Shown: positions 6,137 to 6,621 of the stretch, in pieces
Numbering within the stretch: the first letter of the stretch is position 1
Layout: every line of letters starts with the position of its first letter
Source of the DNA: Deltaproteobacteria bacterium
GTDB lineage: Bacteria; Desulfobacterota; B13-G15
Direction of reading: 5' to 3'
DNA length: 6,621 nt
Assembly (NCBI GenBank): GCA_003646705.1
Contig: QMLK01000053.1
Coordinates: 1-6,621, forward strand
Program-made: the position numbers and the translations under genes
The notes under the pieces: generated by a model
The model's input: only the letters and a program-made list of their open reading frames with translations
The model's database searches: none
Told to the model about the DNA's origin: nothing

Positions 6137-6621
6137 CCCTGAAACCTCCTTATGGCCTCGCGCAGGTCGATCAACCCCTCGTAGAGGGCCCTTCCCACGA
6201 TGACGCCCACCAGGCCGGGCAACCCCTTGACCCGTTCCAGGTCCTCGAGGGAGGCGATGCCCCCCGAGAGGATGAAGGACAAACCGAGGGCGGAGAGCTC
6301 TCGGGCGGCCTCCAGGTTGGGCCCGGAGGCCATCCCGTCCCGCTTGATGTCGGTGTAGATGACCAGGGAGACGCCCGAGGCCTTGAGCTCCTCGGCCACC
6401 TCGAGGGACGCCCTCGAGCTTGAGGCCCTCCAGCCCTCCACCATCACCACCCCGTCCCTGGCGTCGATGGCCACAGCCACCCGCTGCCCGAATCGCCTCA
6501 CAGCCTCCCGCAGCAACGAAGGGTCCCTCAAGGCCGCCGTGCCGAGCACTACCCGCTCTACCCCCAGGGAAAGCCACCCCTCGGCCACCTCCAGGGTCCT
6601 GATGCCCCCACCGAGCTCCAC
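6133..6621 (-). CDS. hisA: HisA, phosphoribosylformimino-AICAR phosphate isomerase (5' part outside window)
   Basis: HisA is the cytoplasmic (beta/alpha)8-barrel isomerase of histidine synthesis; it converts ProFAR to PRFAR by an Amadori rearrangement. About 162 C-terminal residues are present of a usual 240-245, so about 80 are missing off the right edge, including the first catalytic aspartate. Visible landmarks, counted from the first residue in the window: ELGGGIR (2-8), VAIDARDG (50-57) carrying the second catalytic aspartate, YTDIKRDGMASGPN (89-102), and the phosphate-binding SGGI (119-122) and GVIVGRALYEG (139-149). The GTG at the window edge is an internal Val codon, not a start. The stop overlaps the pgpA start. 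hisF is not next to it, although it often is in histidine operons. Confidence 0.95.
   Translation of the reverse strand: MELGGGIRTLEVAEGWLSLGVERVVLGTAALRDPSLLREAVRRFGQRVAVAIDARDGVVMVEGWRASSSRASLEVAEELKASGVSLVIYTDIKRDGMASGPNLEAARELSALGLSFILSGGIASLEDLERVKGLPGLVGVIVGRALYEGLIDLREAIRRFQG
6134..6150 (-). promoter_or_regulatory. Ribosome-binding site and GTG start of pgpA, inside the hisA end
   Basis: AGGAGG (6150-6145, minus strand; also the two Arg codons near the HisA C-terminus) lies 8 nt before GTG 6136-6134. The GTG shares bases with the hisA stop TGA (6135-6133). This fixes the pgpA start and rules out the much longer open frame that reads back into hisA. Confidence 0.85.

Noticed and set aside
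6137..6577. N-terminal extension of pgpA reading back through hisA
   Set aside because: This region encodes HisA in its own frame. PgpA motifs begin only after the GTG at 6136, which has a perfect Shine-Dalgarno sequence.

Overview
The window is a GC-rich bacterial chromosome segment (roughly 60-65% GC by eye). Genes abut or overlap, Shine-Dalgarno sequences are strong, GTG and TTG starts occur, and AGG is a common arginine codon. Six genes are read leftwards on the minus strand, and the gene content is core metabolism and chaperone machinery. The best lineage clue is a 994-residue PurL that carries a PurS-like N-terminal region but no glutaminase domain. From memory, this build occurs in Desulfobacterota/Geobacter-type bacteria, so I suggest that general area with low confidence. 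There are no signs of phage, IS elements, CRISPR or horizontal transfer.

Layout from right to left, in the direction of transcription: the C-terminal two thirds of hisA (6621-6133, cut by the window edge); pgpA (6136-5693), whose GTG start overlaps the hisA stop; a good sigma70-type promoter across the pgpA stop; hrcA (5647-4593), which carries an apparent one-base deletion near its 3' end; a short AT-richer gap with a possible promoter; grpE (4513-3950); purL (3966-982), overlapping grpE by 17 bp; and a YrbG-like sodium/calcium antiporter (972-55), whose ribosome-binding site overlaps the purL stop. At the left edge a short plus-strand reading frame (1-93) may be the tail of a convergent gene. 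No stretch over 300 bases lacks a gene.

How the genes fit together: hisA and pgpA are a coupled pair for histidine and phosphatidylglycerol synthesis. hrcA and grpE are the usual start of a dnaK heat-shock operon, but the position where dnaK is normally found is taken by purL and then the antiporter. No HrcA operator (CIRCE) is visible anywhere in the window.

I see no undescribed defence or mobile system. The points most worth a second look are the hrcA frameshift, the PurS-PurL architecture with a changed HNHP motif, and the grpE-purL coupling without dnaK.
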